Assembly (NCBI GenBank): GCA_964621755.1
Contig: CAZUPI010000004.1
Coordinates: 1 to 64,000, forward strand
Origin: UMGS1696 sp964621755
GTDB lineage: Bacteria; Bacillota; Clostridia; Oscillospirales; CAG-272
DNA length: 64,000 nt
Reading direction: 5' to 3'
A program made the position numbers and the translations under genes. The notes beneath the pieces are model-generated. The model was not told the origin of the DNA. It did not search any database and saw only the letters and a list, made by a program, of their open reading frames with translations. Positions 16,900 to 24,906 of the stretch are shown in pieces; position 1 is the first letter of the stretch; each line of letters begins with the position of its first letter.

Positions 16900-18855
16900 T
16901 TATTCAAACATCTTCCGACTGCCGAATGCGTTGTAGATTTCTTCGAACCAGTTGTTGGTTGTTGGGACCGGGCGGACGGGGATGAAATCGTTGACGGCGG
17001 TGATTGCTTTGGAGGTGAGAAGGAGACGGGTGCGCTGGACTTTGGTGCGGTGGATTTGGTCGATTTCGGGCCGGTTTTCGATGAGGTAGGAGCCGCGTGA
17101 GGCGCCGCCGTCGTCGATGTAGGAAAGAATCGCGGACAGAACTGCACAGCGGGTGACGAGAGTGTCGTAGTTTATGGCGAGCTCTATCAGAGCAGCGTGG
17201 TCGGCGGCCCGATTTTTTGTGAAAAAGGACGAGAGTTCCTGCACGGTTTCGGTGTGGAGCGCGCGGACACCGGCGGGGGAGCGGAGAAAAGCCGCGTATT
17301 TGTCATGCAGAAGGGCGCTGTGTGCGCGTTTCGCAAGGACTTGGGTGCGGTCGAGCCTTACGCCGTCCGGGTCAGTCAGAAGATGCGAATATTTTGTGCA
17401 TTCGGCGATTTGAGCAGTCAGGGCGTCTGACAGTATTTCGCCGGACTTTATATCAGGTGACATCGCGCATGCGCGTTCCGCCGCGCGGTAGGAGCCGACC
17501 TGCGTAGAATTAAGCGCAGAGCCGCCCGGTCGTTTGACGCCGAATACACCGCCGCACTCGCCGACCGGATAGAAATCACGGAGGGTGGGATTTTCGTACC
17601 AGATGTCGTTTTCGAGACCGCCGTTCATGTGCTGTGCCGCAACATGGATTTCGAGCATATCCCGCTCAAGGTCGACGCCGTGGTCAAGGCATACGCCATA
17701 TGCGCGCTCGTTGATGGCGCGGAGACGCTTGATGGGGGTATCCTGCAGTGCGCCGGAGCTGAAGAGATAGTTGTATACTTCATCGCCCAGAGCTTCAGCG
17801 GTCATGGGAAGGTGGTCGAGGGAGGCGGGATTGCGGCGGAAATCCAGAAATACCCGTCTGCCTGCCATCGTTTCGTTGTATACTGCGATGTCGATAAGGG
17901 AGGAGCCCTCGCCGGGGGTCAGTTTTTCGGGATCGAAGGGCCACTGGTAGCCTTTGCGGAACACCGCTTTTATACTGCATAAAGGGGTGAATATATCGTA
18001 TAAAAATTCACGTTCAGCTCCGGCGGAATCGATTGATATATAGCGCGGAATCGCCTGCTGAAACGAACCGGACAGGTTCCAGCGGAACGGTACCGAGGCG
18101 ATGCCGTACTGGGATTCGGTCAGGTTTACAGCGGACGCACCGGCAAGAAGGGGGGCGCCGAGGGAGCAATTCTGGCTTTCCGGATAGACGGAGCTGTAGT
18201 ACAGCGCGGAGGGACCGCCGGTTGCCCAAATTACGGCGCCGGACAGAAAAACTGTGAGCCCGGCGGGATTGTCAGGGGTAATCTCAGATTGAGAGAGGCA
18301 GACGACGCCGCGGGCATGATTGTCTTCCGTCAGCACGTGGACCGCACGATAGCCGTCGTAAAGGGGGATTTTTGCGGAAAAACACGCCTTTTCGAGGGCT
18401 TCTGTCATGTATTTGGAGGTATATGGTCCGCAGGAGGTAGCACGTCCGCGCTCGTCATGGTCGGTTTGGTAGCCGGGATATTCGCCGAAGCGGTCGTGGG
18501 GAAAGGGAACACCGAGGGCAACCAATCCGAAGAAGGCGCGGAGAGAGCCTGCGGCTTCGGTCAGAGCGAGGTCCCCGTGCATGGAGCCCATAGAAAAGTA
18601 ATCCTTTGCCATTTCCGCTGCGCTGTCGCTTTTGTAGGCGGACGTGGATTGTTTATAGTAGGTTTGTTTATCCGACCCGGTGTTGCGGGAGGTTCCCATC
18701 ATTCGCCCTTCGGTGATGACGGCTACCTCAGCGCCCAGCCGGTGTGCGGTCAAAGCGGCATTATATGCAGCCGCGCCGCTTCCGATTACGGCAATTTTGC
18801 ATAAATATACAGAAACGCGAGTCCCTGCGACGGTGAGATATTTTTGATTTTTCAT
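16900..18855 (-). CDS. FAD-binding protein, fumarate reductase/L-aspartate oxidase type
   Basis: This 651-residue flavoprotein of the succinate dehydrogenase/fumarate reductase family has IAVIGSGAAAYNAALTAHRL (FAD dinucleotide fold), VIWATGGPSALYYSS, and a late PVGECGGVFGVKRPGGSALN segment as in the FAD/capping domain. No secretion signal or heme motif is present. The upstream position in a decaying cluster (UroD-like, FAD oxidoreductase, glycosidase) suggests a role in sugar-acid or aglycone metabolism rather than respiration. The frame is intact over its whole length, in contrast to its three downstream neighbours. Reaction and substrate are unknown. Confidence 0.8.
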   Translation of the reverse strand: MKNQKYLTVAGTRVSVYLCKIAVIGSGAAAYNAALTAHRLGAEVAVITEGRMMGTSRNTGSDKQTYYKQSTSAYKSDSAAEMAKDYFSMGSMHGDLALTEAAGSLRAFFGLVALGVPFPHDRFGEYPGYQTDHDERGRATSCGPYTSKYMTEALEKACFSAKIPLYDGYRAVHVLTEDNHARGVVCLSQSEITPDNPAGLTVFLSGAVIWATGGPSALYYSSVYPESQNCSLGAPLLAGASAVNLTESQYGIASVPFRWNLSGSFQQAIPRYISIDSAGAEREFLYDIFTPLCSIKAVFRKGYQWPFDPEKLTPGEGSSLIDIAVYNETMAGRRVFLDFRRNPASLDHLPMTAEALGDEVYNYLFSSGALQDTPIKRLRAINERAYGVCLDHGVDLERDMLEIHVAAQHMNGGLENDIWYENPTLRDFYPVGECGGVFGVKRPGGSALNSTQVGSYRAAERACAMSPDIKSGEILSDALTAQIAECTKYSHLLTDPDGVRLDRTQVLAKRAHSALLHDKYAAFLRSPAGVRALHTETVQELSSFFTKNRAADHAALIELAINYDTLVTRCAVLSAILSYIDDGGASRGSYLIENRPEIDQIHRTKVQRTRLLLTSKAITAVNDFIPVRPVPTTNNWFEEIYNAFGSRKMFE

Positions 18856-19032
18856 ATTTGTTTGATTGATTCTCCTCGTTTCTGCATCGCTTATTTCGGA
18901 TATCCTGCGATCGTAGTCATTATATCATACCGCTCCCAAAATAGCAAGCCGGGACGCGCAGTTTATAAAAAAGCTGATGCGAGCGCCGTGTCGGACTGTG
19001 TAAAATTATAGAAAAATTAAATTTTAAATATA

Positions 19033-19061
19033 TTGACATAAGTGACGGGATGTTGTATAAT
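19033..19061 (+). promoter_or_regulatory. Consensus sigma-A promoter for the secreted Ig-like protein
   Basis: TTGACA (19033-19038), 17-base spacer, TATAAT (19056-19061); both hexamers are consensus, suggesting high expression. The start codon lies about 40 bases after the expected +1. The 18856-19032 stretch before it holds no gene I can support. Confidence 0.87.
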
Positions 19062-19108
19062 TATAGTGTATAAGAAAAATTTGTAATTCCCATATGAAGG
19101 AGACGATT

Positions 19109-20437
19109 ATGAAAAACAGTGTAAGAAGACTTTCCGCTCTTCTCGCAGCGTTGACAATGGGTTCAGCTTTTGCTGTTACGGCTTCTGCGATAGACACAAA
19201 TTTCATCAAGGTTTCGGGGTCTGGCACAACGAGCAGTTCAACGGAATACGCGATTTATGAAAACGGCGGTTACTACTTCAAAGGCTACTACTATATCGAC
19301 GATGACGCGGTTGTATCAGAGGCCGCAAAAACAGTCGCATCGACTGGCGAAACAACGTATGTCCTCAAGAATGACAATTCTTGGATCAAGACCGGAACGA
19401 GCGGCATCCTGCCGTCCACTTCCACTTCTACCGTTACCAAAAGTCCTTCGACTGTTTTCGTAACAAAGCCGACTGCAACAAAATCGGTTTCCACCTACAA
19501 GAACTATTCCGTCATTAGCGGCGGCAAGTACTACTCTTACATGGACGCGGAGAGTGAACTCAAAAAGTACTTTGAGAATAACACCTATGCGATGTTCCTG
19601 TACGAAGGGGACGAGAGATTCTTCTGCTCCGATGTATACTTTGTAAGCACCGACAACGACGTTGTATATTATGATTACACCGAGGGCAAACTGGTGGCGA
19701 ATGAAGCCGGTAACGCATATGTTTACGTTTATACAAAGGGCGGCATACCGTTCTTCCGTCTAAACGTGTCTGTTATCCGTACCCTGTCCACGACCAGCAA
19801 ACCGTCCGTAGTACAGCTCATCCCCGATCAATGGCACCTCGACGAAGCGGGCGATACTACCGGCTTCACCATCAAGTGTGACCAGAAATATAATGCCAAT
19901 GACTTCACCCTCTCCGTTGTATACGGCAACGACATCGCGTCCATCGTCAATGGTAAGCTCAAGACCACAGGCTGCGGTCCGATCGTCGTTCGTGTAAGCA
20001 ACAAGAGATACGGCAATGTGTACGGCGAAGCGCTCATTTATGTGGGCAAGTATGTTTCTTCGATTTATGACGGCTACTATACCACAACCGGCGGCAAGGT
20101 CGTAACAAAGTATTGGGACTACGACATTTCCGACCTGTGCAATAGCTATATCGCCGGTTGGATTAAGTCCGATGAAGGTACGTTTATCCCGGTGATTAAA
20201 AAGAGCGCTGGCACGGTTGTCAATGCAGACGGCACCACAAAACAGACCACAGTGGTAAGCTATGAAAATGTGAGCGTAGCGGACCTCATTCGTCAGGCAT
20301 ACGGCGATAAAGAGGAGCTCGCAACCATCATCACAAAATACAATCTCGCAAAGAACGGCAAAACCGTTGTCAATTCCAGTGATGATTTTGACTACGTGAG
20401 ATTCATCCTTTCGCAGGCATACAGCTTCGGCAAATAA
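19109..20437 (+). CDS. Secreted protein with bacterial Ig-like (BIG2-like) domains
   Basis: This 442-residue protein has a Sec signal peptide (cleavage near TASA|ID). A short Tyr-rich N-terminal region is followed by a Ser/Thr linker (about 95-130). Two stretches resemble bacterial Ig-like group 2 domains: STDNDVVYYDYTEGKLVANE (about 185-235) and VYGNDIASIVNGKLKTTG with VVRVSNK (about 265-320). The C-terminal ~120 residues are unrecognised. The start at 19109 is chosen because AAGGAG lies 6 bases upstream; the ATG at 19094 contains that ribosome-binding site. No anchor motif is visible, so it may be released. Consensus promoter and tight terminator indicate a strongly expressed single-gene unit. 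Confidence 0.75.
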   Translation: MKNSVRRLSALLAALTMGSAFAVTASAIDTNFIKVSGSGTTSSSTEYAIYENGGYYFKGYYYIDDDAVVSEAAKTVASTGETTYVLKNDNSWIKTGTSGILPSTSTSTVTKSPSTVFVTKPTATKSVSTYKNYSVISGGKYYSYMDAESELKKYFENNTYAMFLYEGDERFFCSDVYFVSTDNDVVYYDYTEGKLVANEAGNAYVYVYTKGGIPFFRLNVSVIRTLSTTSKPSVVQLIPDQWHLDEAGDTTGFTIKCDQKYNANDFTLSVVYGNDIASIVNGKLKTTGCGPIVVRVSNKRYGNVYGEALIYVGKYVSSIYDGYYTTTGGKVVTKYWDYDISDLCNSYIAGWIKSDEGTFIPVIKKSAGTVVNADGTTKQTTVVSYENVSVADLIRQAYGDKEELATIITKYNLAKNGKTVVNSSDDFDYVRFILSQAYSFGK

Positions 20438-20461
20438 TAAACGGAAGGAATGCAAAAAAAT

Positions 20462-20491
20462 TACCCGGATGTATTTCCGGGTATCTTTTTT
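20462..20491 (+). terminator. Rho-independent terminator
   Basis: TACCCGGA (20462-20469) pairs with TCCGGGTA (20476-20483) with a 6-base loop, followed by TCTTTTTT. It ends the Ig-like protein transcript and lies just before the ribosome-binding site of the NUDIX gene. Confidence 0.88.
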
Positions 20492-20502
20492 GGGAGGAAA
20501 AA

Positions 20503-21048
20503 ATGGAACTTTGGGATATTTACGACATTGACCGTGTGAAGACCGGCCGCACCATGGTGCGCGGGGAAACTTATCCGCCGGACGCGTACCATTTGGTGAT
20601 ACATATCTGCCTTTTTCGTTCAGATGGAAAGATGCTGGTCCAGCACAGACAGCCGTTCAAGTCCGGATGGTCCAATATGTGGGACGTGACGGTCGGCGGA
20701 TCGGCGGTTGCAGGAGACAACAGCCAGACGGCGGCAGAACGTGAGCTTGCGGAGGAAATCGGATACCATTTTGACTTTGCAGAAAAAGGCGTGCGTCCCG
20801 CGCTGTCAGTCAATTTCGACCATGGTTTCGACGACATTTATATTATCAAGGAGGATGATGTGGACCTGTCAAAGCTGCACCTGCAATATGAGGAAGTCAA
20901 AGAGGTAAAATGGGCGAACAAGGAAGAAATCTTCGCCATGATTGACGCGGGCGAGTTTATCCCGTATCACCGCTCGTTTATCGAGCTGCTGTTCTACCTG
21001 AAAGACTGTGCAAGCAGCACAGTGGTAACGGATTTTACAAAAGCATAA
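20503..21048 (+). CDS. NUDIX hydrolase (isopentenyl-isomerase-like subgroup)
   Basis: This 181-residue protein carries a Nudix box ending RELAEEIG (about residues 82-89), preceded by GGSAVAG. The N-terminal YHLVIHICLF and LVQHRQPFKSGWSNMWD resemble the YfcD/Idi-like group of Nudix proteins. Such enzymes hydrolyse nucleoside-diphosphate-linked substrates; the precise substrate is not predictable. GGGAGG precedes the ATG by 7 bases. It is immediately downstream of a terminator and converges on coaD with only 6 bases between stop codons. Confidence 0.88.
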   Translation: MELWDIYDIDRVKTGRTMVRGETYPPDAYHLVIHICLFRSDGKMLVQHRQPFKSGWSNMWDVTVGGSAVAGDNSQTAAERELAEEIGYHFDFAEKGVRPALSVNFDHGFDDIYIIKEDDVDLSKLHLQYEEVKEVKWANKEEIFAMIDAGEFIPYHRSFIELLFYLKDCASSTVVTDFTKA

Positions 21049-21054
21049 GCGGAC

Positions 21055-21552
21055 TCAATCGCGCTTCTTTTGGTCCATCATTTCGCGCATCAGCGCGCGG
21101 CAGCCGTCGGGTACCGCGTCGCCGAGGTCGCAGCCGTATTTCAAAAGGTCGCGGACGTAGGTCGAGCTGATGGCGGCGCATTCGGGCGCTGTGGGGAGAA
21201 TTATCGTCTCGACTTCTGGAGCGAAGCGCTTCATGATAAGGGCGATGTTGTATTCGTAGTCAAAGTCAGACGCCGAGCGCGCCCCGCGGACGATGACCTT
21301 CGCCCCAACGAAAGCCGCAGCATCGCGGGTCAGACCGCTGTATACCATAGCATGAACATGAGGCATACCGTCTATCGCCGCCTCAAGAAGCCTCATACGC
21401 TCATCCGGAGTGAAAAGCCCGCTCTTTTTCTCCGTGTTTGCGAGAATCACGACCCAGATTTCGTCGAACATACTTGCACTGCGCTTAATCAAATCGAGAT
21501 GACCAGATGTAACGGGGTCAAAACTGCCCGTGATGATTGCCGTTCTGCTCAT
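21055..21552 (-). CDS. coaD: Phosphopantetheine adenylyltransferase
   Basis: CoaD transfers AMP from ATP to 4'-phosphopantetheine, the penultimate step of coenzyme A synthesis, in the cytoplasm. The 165-residue protein has ITGSFDPVTSGH (nucleotidyltransferase T/HxGH motif), VIVRGARSASDF, and ISSTYVRDLLKYG (ISSTxVR). Length is normal. Its ATG overlaps the TGA of rsmD (ATGA at 21549-21552), so the two are translationally coupled; the rsmD-coaD pair is conserved in many bacteria. Confidence 0.96.
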   Translation of the reverse strand: MSRTAIITGSFDPVTSGHLDLIKRSASMFDEIWVVILANTEKKSGLFTPDERMRLLEAAIDGMPHVHAMVYSGLTRDAAAFVGAKVIVRGARSASDFDYEYNIALIMKRFAPEVETIILPTAPECAAISSTYVRDLLKYGCDLGDAVPDGCRALMREMMDQKKRD

Positions 21553-22175
21553 GATTGTACTGGGGTCAGCAGGGTAATCCTTGTCCTGCCGTAAAGGGTG
21601 GATTTCAAAATCTCGTACTTCGCGGCGAGCTCCTTTTTCCCACCGAAGACATCGCGGAGCACCAGCTCAGCGGACATATCCTCATCCTTGCGCAGGCGCG
21701 TGTATTTCACCGGAATATCGCAGTCCGTCTCGCAAATGATATATGCGCCGTCCGCATAAAGCCCCGCCTTATGCAGCGCTTCAAGAGATGCAGGCAGAAG
21801 TCCGGAATTGTACGGCGGGTCAAGAAAAACAATATCGTATTTTTCTCGTCCGGCGGCGCCGCGGATGAACGACGAATAGTCGGCCGCGGAAATCCGGCAC
21901 TTTTCAAAAAGATGGGTCTTCTTAGCGTTCTCCATGATAATGTCAACAGCGTCGCGCGATTGGTCAATAATCGTTGCACGAGCGGCACCGCGCGACAGAG
22001 CCTCAATCGCAAGCTGCCCGCTTCCGCCGAATAAATCCAGCACCGCGCGCCCTTCAATATCAAACTGTATCATCGAAAACAGCGCTTCCTTTACGCGGTC
22101 CGTCGTCGGCCGGGTCGTCTCGCCTTCAAGAGACGCCAGCTTCGTACCACGCGCACTTCCTGTTATTACTCTCAT
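21549..22175 (-). CDS. rsmD: 16S rRNA (guanine966-N2)-methyltransferase
   Basis: RsmD methylates G966 of 16S rRNA in the 30S subunit using S-adenosylmethionine. The 208-residue protein starts MRVITGSARG, has RPTTDRVKEALFS, the SAM motif VLDLFGGSGQLAIEAL, and the catalytic DPPY in DIVFLDPPYNSG. The start at 22175 follows GAGGT with 6-base spacing; the frame extends upstream to 22238 without a ribosome-binding site. Adjacent coaD overlaps by 4 bases. Confidence 0.95.
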   Translation of the reverse strand: MRVITGSARGTKLASLEGETTRPTTDRVKEALFSMIQFDIEGRAVLDLFGGSGQLAIEALSRGAARATIIDQSRDAVDIIMENAKKTHLFEKCRISAADYSSFIRGAAGREKYDIVFLDPPYNSGLLPASLEALHKAGLYADGAYIICETDCDIPVKYTRLRKDEDMSAELVLRDVFGGKKELAAKYEILKSTLYGRTRITLLTPVQS

Positions 22176-22206
22176 AAAAATACCTCTTGGTTGGAATTTT
22201 GTTATG

Positions 22207-22338
22207 TTAGGAGGGATTTTTGAAAAAATCCCTCCCAAAAACCTTTTTCACAAAAAGGGTTGGAGGTCCTCAGAAACCTTTCCTCAAAAGGTCCCTGAGC
22301 GGGGGAGAGACCCGCGGGTCTCGGGGCAGCGCCCATCC
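22207..22338. repeat. Cluster of intergenic hairpins between uvrC and rsmD
   Basis: GGAGGGATTTTT (22210-22221) pairs with AAAAATCCCTCC (22225-22236), a member of the palindrome family. A perfect 16-base palindrome GAGACCCGCGGGTCTC lies at 22307-22322, followed by GGGGCAGCGCCC. The stretch contains no gene. It may end the uvrC transcript, although no T-run follows the hairpin on the minus strand. Confidence 0.7.
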
Positions 22339-22345
22339 CCCTATA

Positions 22346-24229
22346 TCAAATATTTCCTTCATGAAAATGCCGATACACCGCTTCGGCATCTTTTTGCGAG
22401 ATGCCTTTTACTTCGGCGAGGGATTCGGGAGAAGCGGTTTTGAGGGCGGCGAAGGATTTAAAATGGCTGGTGAGGGCTTTGGCCTTGGCGGGACCGATAC
22501 CCGGGATTTTTTCGAGGGAGGAGGTCCTCATTGTTTTGCGTTTGGCGTTTGTCATATGGCCAATCGTGTAGCGGTGGACTTCCTCTTGAATTCCGTAAAT
22601 CAGGCGGAAGACGTCCGCTTGACGGGCGATGTTTACTTCGCCGGCGTCGTCGGTCAGGGTGCGGGTTTTGTGGTGCTCGTCCTTTACCATGCCGAAAACG
22701 GGGATTTCAAATCCCGTCTCCTGCATCAGCTCGCGTATCACGGATACATGGCCCTTACCGCCGTCCAGAAGTATCAGGTCCGGGCACGCTTCCATGGAGT
22801 CCCCCTCCACGCCAATGTGGGTCAGCCGACGTGAGATTGCCTCCCGCATTGCTGCGTAGTCGTCCTGCGTCACTTTCGATTTGATTCCAAACGTCCGATA
22901 TTCGCTCTTTTTCATCCGCCCGTCGATTGCCACGACCATTCCGGCTGTGATGTGCTCGTCGCCGAGGTTCGATATGTCGTATGCCTCGATTCGCTCCGGC
23001 ACCACTTCAAGTTGAAGAAGAGACGCCAAAGATACCAGCGTTCGCTCATCATTCTTGTCCCGCTTGGCGGCGTTTTCCGAGTGCTTTTCCGCGTCCGTGA
23101 CCGTCATGTCGCACAGATATTTGGACGCGCCTTTTTTCGGAGTCCGCAGAGTGACACGGTGCTCCGCCCGCTCGGATAAATAATCAGACAAAAGTAGGCG
23201 GTCGTGCTCCGGAAGCTCGAACGACAGCAGAATCTCCGGCGGAATGAACTCGCGCGACTGGTACAGGGACAGGATGAAGGCGGACAGCGGGGAATCCTCG
23301 TCGTCCGCTTCCGATACGCCCGCAATCTCGTCGCTGCCAAAAAGAAAATGCTCGCTGTCGGCAATGTAGCCGCTGCGGATGTAAAATACTGTTGCGCAGT
23401 CGCGGAATTTCACGTTTTCACCCTCGAAGGACGTCAGGTGCAGCCCAATGACGTCGCACTCAACGTCGGGCGAGCCAACCGCTTTTTGTCTCTCGCCAAG
23501 TTTTCGCATAGCTTCGATGGCGTCACGGCAGCGCGCGGCCTCTTCAAATTCGAGCTCTTCCGCGGCACGGTTCATCTTCTCGGTCAGCTGTGCAATCACG
23601 TCGCGCGTGCCGCCGCGGAGAATGTCCGACGCACGGTCGATGGCCTCTCGGTAGCGTTCATTTTCCACCCGTCCTGTGCAGACGCCCATGCACCGCCCGA
23701 TTTGATAGTATACGCACGGACGTCCGGCTCCGATGTCCTGGGGAAACCGCTTTTTGCAGGTCGGAATGCCAAGGGTTCGCTCAAGCTGTGCGATGACGCC
23801 GTACACGGTCTGCGTTGAGGAGTACGGCCCGAAGTAGAGAGAACCGTCGGGAATGCGCTTGCGGGACATGGAGATTCTCGGCCACTGCGACTTTACGTCA
23901 ATGCGGATGTACGGATAGGATTTCGCGTCCTTAAGACGGATGTTGTATTTCGGGTTGTACTGCTTGATAAGGGAGTTCTCAAGGGCCAGCGCTTCCATCT
24001 CCGTGGTGCAGGTGATGAAGCGGAAATCGTGCACGGACGCCGCCATCTTTGTGGTTTTTGTGTCGTGTGCGCCGTGGAAATACTGCGATACGCGGTCTCG
24101 GAGCGAACGTGACTTTCCAACGTAAATGACGTGCCCCGCCTCGTTCTGCATGATGTACACCCCAGGAACCCGCGGAAGCGCAGCCGACTTTTCCCGTAAA
24201 TATTCGATGTTCTTTGATAATTCTGGCAT
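22346..24229 (-). CDS. uvrC: UvrABC excinuclease subunit C
   Basis: UvrC makes the dual incisions in nucleotide excision repair. The 627-residue protein has the N-terminal GIY-YIG nuclease (GVYIMQNEAGHVIYVGKS, about residues 23-40), a UVR motif region with EELEFEEAARCRDAIEAM (about 212-229), the RNase H-like nuclease core with LILLDGGKGHV, and two C-terminal helix-hairpin-helix units (LEKIPGIGPAKAKALTSHF). Length is standard. The ATG at 24229 matches family alignment but has no strong ribosome-binding site, so translation may be modest. It follows ptsH on the minus strand with a hairpin between. Confidence 0.96.
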   Translation of the reverse strand: MPELSKNIEYLREKSAALPRVPGVYIMQNEAGHVIYVGKSRSLRDRVSQYFHGAHDTKTTKMAASVHDFRFITCTTEMEALALENSLIKQYNPKYNIRLKDAKSYPYIRIDVKSQWPRISMSRKRIPDGSLYFGPYSSTQTVYGVIAQLERTLGIPTCKKRFPQDIGAGRPCVYYQIGRCMGVCTGRVENERYREAIDRASDILRGGTRDVIAQLTEKMNRAAEELEFEEAARCRDAIEAMRKLGERQKAVGSPDVECDVIGLHLTSFEGENVKFRDCATVFYIRSGYIADSEHFLFGSDEIAGVSEADDEDSPLSAFILSLYQSREFIPPEILLSFELPEHDRLLLSDYLSERAEHRVTLRTPKKGASKYLCDMTVTDAEKHSENAAKRDKNDERTLVSLASLLQLEVVPERIEAYDISNLGDEHITAGMVVAIDGRMKKSEYRTFGIKSKVTQDDYAAMREAISRRLTHIGVEGDSMEACPDLILLDGGKGHVSVIRELMQETGFEIPVFGMVKDEHHKTRTLTDDAGEVNIARQADVFRLIYGIQEEVHRYTIGHMTNAKRKTMRTSSLEKIPGIGPAKAKALTSHFKSFAALKTASPESLAEVKGISQKDAEAVYRHFHEGNI

Positions 24230-24297
24230 AATAAAGTAAAGTTTTTGAAAAGAGTGGAATTCGGTTCTGGGTGATGAAACTCACGCACATAACAAAT

Positions 24298-24328
24298 TGA
24301 GCGAGGGTGTATGATCCACCATCGCTCA
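24298..24328 (-). terminator. Hairpin after ptsH
   Basis: TGAGCGA (24298-24304) pairs with TCGCTCA (24322-24328), with an inner GGTG/CACC extension. On the minus strand it is followed by ATTTGTT, a modest T-rich tract, so it probably ends or attenuates the ptsH transcript before uvrC. Confidence 0.55.
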
Positions 24329-24361
24329 GGGTTAGTATAGTTTTACTGGAAATAGGCAGAA

Positions 24362-24625
24362 TTATTCAGTGAAGCCGGTGTCAATGAGGGCTGCGAGACC
24401 TTCAAGCGCTTCGGATTCATCGTTCCCGTCAGCAATGAGGGTGATGGTCATGCCCTTGACAATACCGAGGGAAAGTACGCCGAGAAGGCTCTTTGCGTTT
24501 ATTCTGCGGTCATCCTTTTCAACCCAAATCGAGCTCTTATAAGAATTTGCCTTCTGGATGAAGAATGTAGCCGGTCTTGCGTGCAGACCTACATTATTCT
24601 TTATTGTTACATCGCGTGAAATCAT
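24362..24625 (-). CDS. ptsH: HPr phosphocarrier protein
   Basis: HPr relays phosphate from enzyme I to sugar-specific PTS enzymes and, in Firmicutes, acts as a catabolite-repression signal after phosphorylation by HPr kinase. This 87-residue protein has the phospho-acceptor His15 in NNVGLHARPA and the regulatory Ser46 in AKSLLGVLSLG, so it can serve both functions and is not a Crh-type paralogue. The start at 24625 follows GGGAG by 8 bases; the ATG at 24640 overlaps that ribosome-binding site. No ptsI or hprK is in the window. Confidence 0.95.
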   Translation of the reverse strand: MISRDVTIKNNVGLHARPATFFIQKANSYKSSIWVEKDDRRINAKSLLGVLSLGIVKGMTITLIADGNDESEALEGLAALIDTGFTE

Positions 24626-24644
24626 ATTATTATCTCCCAAATTT

Positions 24645-24731
24645 TTATATAATTAATTTAATCAGGTAATATGAGGCAAATCCCCACGTCGCGGATGCAT
24701 ATTCATGCTTCTCAATCGTCATGGAAGCCAT
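24645..24731 (-). CDS. Candidate leader peptide upstream of ptsH (28 aa)
   Basis: An ATG-to-TAA frame lies in the ptsH leader, ending 20 bases before the ptsH ATG. It has a polar start (MTIEKHEYASATWG) and a hydrophobic end (FASYYLIKLII). There is no clear ribosome-binding site, so it may be chance. It is listed because it fills most of the ~140-base leader and its composition is peptide-like. Confidence 0.22.
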   Translation of the reverse strand: MASMTIEKHEYASATWGFASYYLIKLII

Positions 24732-24773
24732 TTTACGAAACAGAAAAATAGCTACACCTCTGAATCTACTTAT

Positions 24774-24802
24774 ATTATAACAAATTCTTACGTTTAAATC
24801 AA
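24774..24802 (-). promoter_or_regulatory. Sigma-A promoter for ptsH
   Basis: On the minus strand: TTGATT, 17-base spacer, TATAAT. The resulting leader to the ptsH start is about 140 bases. Confidence 0.8.
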
Positions 24803-24906
24803 TAGTTTTGGATTATTTTTTAATCGGCATTATCCACAACTTGGTGACAAAAATTGAGCCGATTTTTGAGAAAAATTTTCCTGTGTAAAATTTCTGCGCA
24901 GTTTCC

